From Leptodontidium sp. MPI-SDFR-AT-0119 (taxonomy: Eukaryota; Ascomycota; Leotiomycetes; Helotiales; Leptodontidiaceae): DNA of 64,000 nt. The notes under the pieces were generated by a model. It saw only the letters and a program-made list of their open reading frames with translations, did not search any database and was not told where the DNA came from. Each line of letters begins with the position of its first letter. The first letter of the stretch is position 1. This document shows positions 60,701 to 64,000 of the stretch, piece by piece. The position numbers and the translations under genes are program-made. The stretch spans positions 124,001 through 188,000 of the forward strand of contig JAHLEZ010000009.1 of NCBI GenBank assembly GCA_020726505.1, read 5' to 3'.

Positions 60701-61631
60701 CTAAATGCGGCTTCATACCTCGTACTGAATGCGGCCTCATTCCTTACCTGCAAACAGAAGAGTCGCATTCCTTTGGTTCTTTATTACTCTAGTATATAGT
60801 CAGCTTCCTCTGAAGAGGGGTCTACCTTCTTTAGCAATTAGTCTTTTGTTACTGGAACCTCTCCAGCTGATCACCAGAGAACCCCCATCGTATCTCGTTA
60901 CCTCAGTGAAACTAGTGATTATTACAGAGACACGCAACAACTCCTCTGCTTAATCCGGGTCCTAATACCACGCTATTTTCTTCTTTGCTTTCGACCTGTA
61001 ATTAGCGTATTTGACGTACCATACATTATTGATTTTGACTCGGCACTCACGAGGGATAGCACTCAAAGCTCGTTGATATAGAGCTTTTTCGGTGGCTTGG
61101 AAAAGGGCTTGAATAGCCGGAGCTTCGTTGTTAAAAGGGTCTGTAGGCGTGTCACCTGATTGTAATGTTGTTAAATTAGACGTATTATCGTCGTCGATAT
61201 TAATGGGATTGCTAGGAGACGCCATACTGCCAAAGTCGATAATAAAAAACCGAAGAAATCGAAGTGCAAAGCTCAAAATTTGATTAATTACGTATAAGAT
61301 ACCTGTATATAATATATATACATTAATTATACTAGTATCTTTATATAATTTAGGAGGGAAATTAAGGTTTAATAATGTATAATCACTAGCCCGAATTATC
61401 CGAAGCGGGGAGGGAGAACCTAATAGGAGTATATTCTCACATGACTCCACTTCTTAGCCCAGCGCAGCTACGCTTGAAGCAGTAGCTAAGCCGCGCTAAT
61501 CTTTAACTCTAGGCTAAGCTTAGGCGTAACTGAATGCTCTAAGGTCAAGCTGGGCTGGGCTAAGCGTAGGCGGGCTGAGAAAAAGCTAGGCCCAGCTAGG
61601 CTTTTGAATTCGCTGGGCGGTGACATACTTT
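57718..61631 (-). mobile_element. hAT-family DNA transposon relic with TIRs
   Basis: A 16-bp inverted terminal match AAAGTATGTCACCGCC lies at 57718-57733 and, reverse complemented, at 61616-61631. Many AAGCTAGGCT/AGCCTAGC-type sub-terminal repeats lie at 57800-57960 and 61480-61610. About 3.9 kb. The transposase gene is on the minus strand between them. No clear 8-bp target duplication was seen. The interior is RIP-degraded while the ends keep CpA/TpG. Confidence 0.8.
58060..61225 (-). pseudogene. hAT transposase, RIP-inactivated
   Basis: It begins MASPSNPINIDDDNTSNL near 61225, ending in KKKIAWY at 60962. A BED-like zinc finger follows near 60640-60480 (WHC ... HLRKAHSI), then FLEVLYSTIRDLI, TLRTYVIDIFT, FLKLFYDFTKRAEGLKLDST and SNYITTLNILIRHVKGARD (about 58880-58700). 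The C-terminal dimerisation motif MSSECERVFS then KLLITGQRYRL lies at about 58260-58140. This order is that of fungal hAT transposases. The catalytic core between 59.9 and 58.9 kb is too decayed to locate the three acidic residues. TAG/TAA stops occur throughout. Confidence 0.82.
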
Positions 61632-61947
61632 ACCCAACCCAGGGAAGCGAGCAAGCGCTAGTATTTCCCCGTCGAGACCGGACAGAGTTAGTTGATAGGT
61701 TGAATAAATTCCATCATAAGTAATTAATTAGTATAAATACGTCGACATGACCACTTGACTTGCATCTTCTCTCTCTTTCTCTCTGTCCTGAAGTAGAGCC
61801 TCCGCCATCTTTCGCCTACCATTCCCACCTCTCTGCACCTAACCGCCTGTCGTTGCTCCCCCTATCGAAACTCATCTCCTGTACTCTTTGTATTACAGGT
61901 TTATTATTACTTCCTTATACTTTATTACTTCCCTTGGAATTCCCGCG

Positions 61948-62610
61948 ATGACTGCGCCTCGAGAAAAGACCCTAAAGGTTGTGGGCACTCAAGGGGCAGG
62001 TACGGCAGGTACGACGACTCTGGAAGGGAATATGTTACTTAAGGTTAGTGTACCGCCGCGAAGATATACTATTAAGTTTCTAGTTAACCAAATCAGTGCG
62101 GAGCATTTAATTTGCTTGAAATGGAAAGCTTACAACGAGCTGGCATATCGTCGCTCGAATCACTTACTACCCGCCTCTAAATACACGATAAACCCTTTTA
62201 TACACGGAAATTATTTGCTAAGTTTACATGTTAATAAGCCCTACTATTTATAATTGACATGTAACTAAAAGGCTTTTAGCTTTAGTAGATGCCGACTGTG
62301 TGATCTACTTAATTGATGTTACATCTCCTTCTTCTCTAATTGCTATAGACATTGCGAAGATACTAAAACATGCGAAGAGCGTAGTCGTGGCTATTAACAA
62401 AATGTTAGCATAATATACTATGGCACTCGTTGTATCACTTTACTAAACGTTTTACTAGGGATAAACTTCAGTGGTCTAAAGAGGCCTACTTCGAAGTTTT
62501 CAAAGATGTGCTTATAGCACTTGAAGATAATGGCGTTGACATAGAAAAGTATGTATCAAGTAACGTCTATCCCTGCGTGCCGAAAAAACCGATGTGCCGA
62601 AAAAAATGAT
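61948..62610 (+). pseudogene. Possible translation-factor GTPase relic (HBS1/EF1A-like)
   Basis: The plus strand reads KVVGTQGAGTAGTTTLEGNM (a degraded G1 loop, compare GHVDxGKST), then, after stops and a frame change, ALVDADCVIYLIDVTSPSS and KSVVVAINKM (the NKxD motif position), then KLQWSKEAYFEVFKDV, which resembles the segment after NKxD in HBS1/EF1A-like GTPases. G3 (DxxG) is not visible. The identification is tentative. It lies between the hAT relic and repeat R1 copy 2. Confidence 0.35.
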
Positions 62611-62639
62611 AGGTAGTTTGACTTTAAGTATCTTAAAAT

Positions 62640-63100
62640 CTATGTACACTTTAATATCTCCTATAATTTTTCATAAGTTATATTCCGTAGCCGCTCCTAG
62701 ACACCCTAAGCCCCTCCTACCAAGAAAATTGCATTCTCGTCGTCGCCCTTACGCCTGATTTGCAAAGAGTCTCCTTTATAGCTTAATAGAGTTCCTTAAC
62801 CACAGCTCTACTACTAAGCTTATTCTGTCTTAATACTTTATAAAGGGATCTTATCCGAGCTCTAAGGACTTATCCCTTTATATGAAATCGTCATTAGCCT
62901 TATGGCTGCTATAGCGGGCAGATCTAAGTAAGGTTGCCACGCGGATTAGTACCTCGGCTAATAATTTTGGTTAGTGCAAAACAGCCACGGCCCGTAATAT
63001 TTATGCTGTAATTTCATTTATAAAGTCTTAGGTATAAAGACCGTAGTGGCTGGAGGTACTGTAGTGCCCGGTGCGCCACATCCAGCTTAGTAATGACTTT
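62640..63100. repeat. Dispersed repeat R1, copy 2 (3' of WD40 gene)
   Basis: Homologous to 26625-27135, same orientation, roughly two thirds identical by eye over the first 300 bp. TpA-rich, so partly RIPed. It sits 230 bp beyond the stop of the WD40 gene; copy 1 sits 160 bp beyond the stop of the TPR gene. Confidence 0.6.
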
Positions 63101-63331
63101 AATGCTTGGGCTAGTCTAGACACGAAAATCGCAAACAAAATCTTGAGCATCCTTAAGCACACTGCTAAGTGGCGGCTAGGCCGGCTCGTACTATGATTAA
63201 TGGATTCGTGGCAAATCTATTGATTACTATATTTTCTAGAAAATGCTAAAAGGCAAGTGGCGATTCTAAAATAGTATATAAGTAGATGGTTCCCTAGGAC
63301 CCTCCAAGAAATAGAGATATTTTTCTTAATT

Positions 63332-64000
63332 CTATATAATAAAGCAAAAGTATGAAATTCGCCCAAATGAGTGCCCTAAAACAAGACTTCCGTTCTGAGT
63401 AGCTAAACAACTTTCCCGATAATCGGGAGGCAGCCAAAGAATATTCGTATTACCTTTTACTATCCAATGATTAGATACTTGTAGGATTGGCAATAGCTTG
63501 CCGTAGGGGAGAAGGCTACTGACCAGACGGGGTTAGTGTGGCCCTCGAGCGTCTATAATGCCGCTCCCGTCCCAGAGCCGCACCGTCCGAGCATTTGATC
63601 CAGAGACGGATCCAGAGACGACCTGCTTGCCATCGGGTGAGAAGGCTACTGACCAGACGGGGTTAGTGTGACCCTCGAGCGTCTATAGGACCGCTCCCGT
63701 CACGGCGTCCCAGAGCCGCACTGTGTGATCCCATGATCCAGACACGATCTGCTTGCCGTCGGGTGAGAAGGCTACTGAAGAGACGGGGTGAGTGTGGCCT
63801 TCGAGCGTCTGTAGCACTGCTCCCGTCACGGCGTCCCAGAGCCGCACTGTGTGATCCCATGATCCAGACACGACCTGCTTGCTGTCGGGTGAGAAGGCTA
63901 CTAAAGAGACGTGACTAGTGTGGCCGTCGAGCGTCTGTAGCACTGCTCCCGTCACGGCGTCCCAGAGCCGCACCGTGTGATCCTCAGATCCAGACACAAC
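63332..64000 (-). pseudogene. C-terminal WD40 repeats of a NACHT-WD40 type NLR (partial, runs off right edge)
   Basis: The minus strand reads near-identical 42-residue WD40 units: GHTSHVSLVAFSPDSKQVVS then GSWDHTVRLWDAVTGAVLQT, repeating every 126 bp. After the units comes ILWLPPDYRESCLATQNGSL, then VLGHSFGRIS, stop at 63332, the usual tail of fungal NACHT-WD40 proteins. Near 63683 a CAG has become TAG (VL-TLEGH), and the last unit lacks 8 bp of the DAVTGAVL coding stretch, shifting the frame, so the tail is broken. N-terminal domains lie beyond the window. High identity among units suggests concerted evolution. Such genes act in non-self recognition. Confidence 0.8.

Noticed and set aside
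63733..63918. Plus-strand open frame in the WD40 region
   Set aside because: Shadow of the periodic WD40 coding repeats on the minus strand.

Overview
The window looks like part of the genome of a filamentous ascomycete (Pezizomycotina). Genes carry short 50-90 nt introns with CTAAC-like branch points. The gene families are typical of such fungi: a secreted pectin lyase, NB-ARC/TPR and WD40 NLR-like genes, a GMC oxidoreductase and flavocytochrome b2. The genome is two-speed. Gene-bearing stretches of ordinary composition alternate with AT-rich or TpA-rich stretches made of transposon relics. In the relics CpA/TpG is scarce, CpG is kept, TpA is in excess, and most stops read as TGG->TAG or CAA/CAG->TAA/TAG. 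That is the signature of repeat-induced point mutation (RIP).

Layout. 1-17.8 kb: a nest of three dead elements, all on the minus strand. A Helitron (about 4.25-9.05 kb) sits inside a Ty3/gypsy element (pol 1-4.2 kb, gag and 5' LTR 9.06-10.85 kb). That element abuts, and probably inserted into, a second Ty3/gypsy element (10.85-17.83 kb, 5' LTR at 17.55-17.83 kb). 19.3-21.5 kb: a complete but mutated Fot1/pogo element with 121-bp TIRs and a TA duplication. 23.2-24.7 kb: an intact pectin lyase gene. 27.3-29.3 kb: an NB-ARC/TPR NLR pseudogene split by a solo LTR. 30.6-39.3 kb: an aspartic-protease fragment, an intact SDR, an internally deleted Tc1/IS630-type element, an intact secreted metallo-beta-lactamase-fold protein, and an intact small alpha/beta-barrel (ABM-like) protein. 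40.6-44.5 kb: an unidentified AT-rich relic, a compound minisatellite and a TTAA-bounded MITE. 46.3-47.3 kb: an intact second SDR. 48-49.2 kb: a piggyBac-like relic. 50.1-57.6 kb: three decayed oxidoreductase genes (UDP-glucose dehydrogenase, GMC, flavocytochrome b2) and a TPR fragment. 57.7-61.6 kb: a hAT relic with TIRs and sub-terminal repeats. 61.9-62.6 kb: a possible translation-GTPase relic. 63.3-64.0 kb: the C-terminal WD40 repeats of an NLR-type gene that runs off the right edge.

The genes I read as functional are the pectin lyase, the two SDRs, the MBL-fold protein and the ABM-like protein. They do not form an obvious pathway. The oxidoreductase pseudogenes lie between two RIP-mutated DNA transposons and carry RIP-type stops, which suggests RIP leaking into neighbouring single-copy genes. 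The clearest unusual gene-level signal is GC-AG splicing. At least two, probably three, of the five introns of the pectin lyase, and one of three in the second SDR, fit the reading frame only with GC donors (GCAAGT, GCGAGT). No tRNA, rRNA or CRISPR array was recognised. I found no wholly new system. The leads most worth following are the GC-AG introns, the repeat shared 3' of two NLR genes, and the decayed oxidoreductase block.
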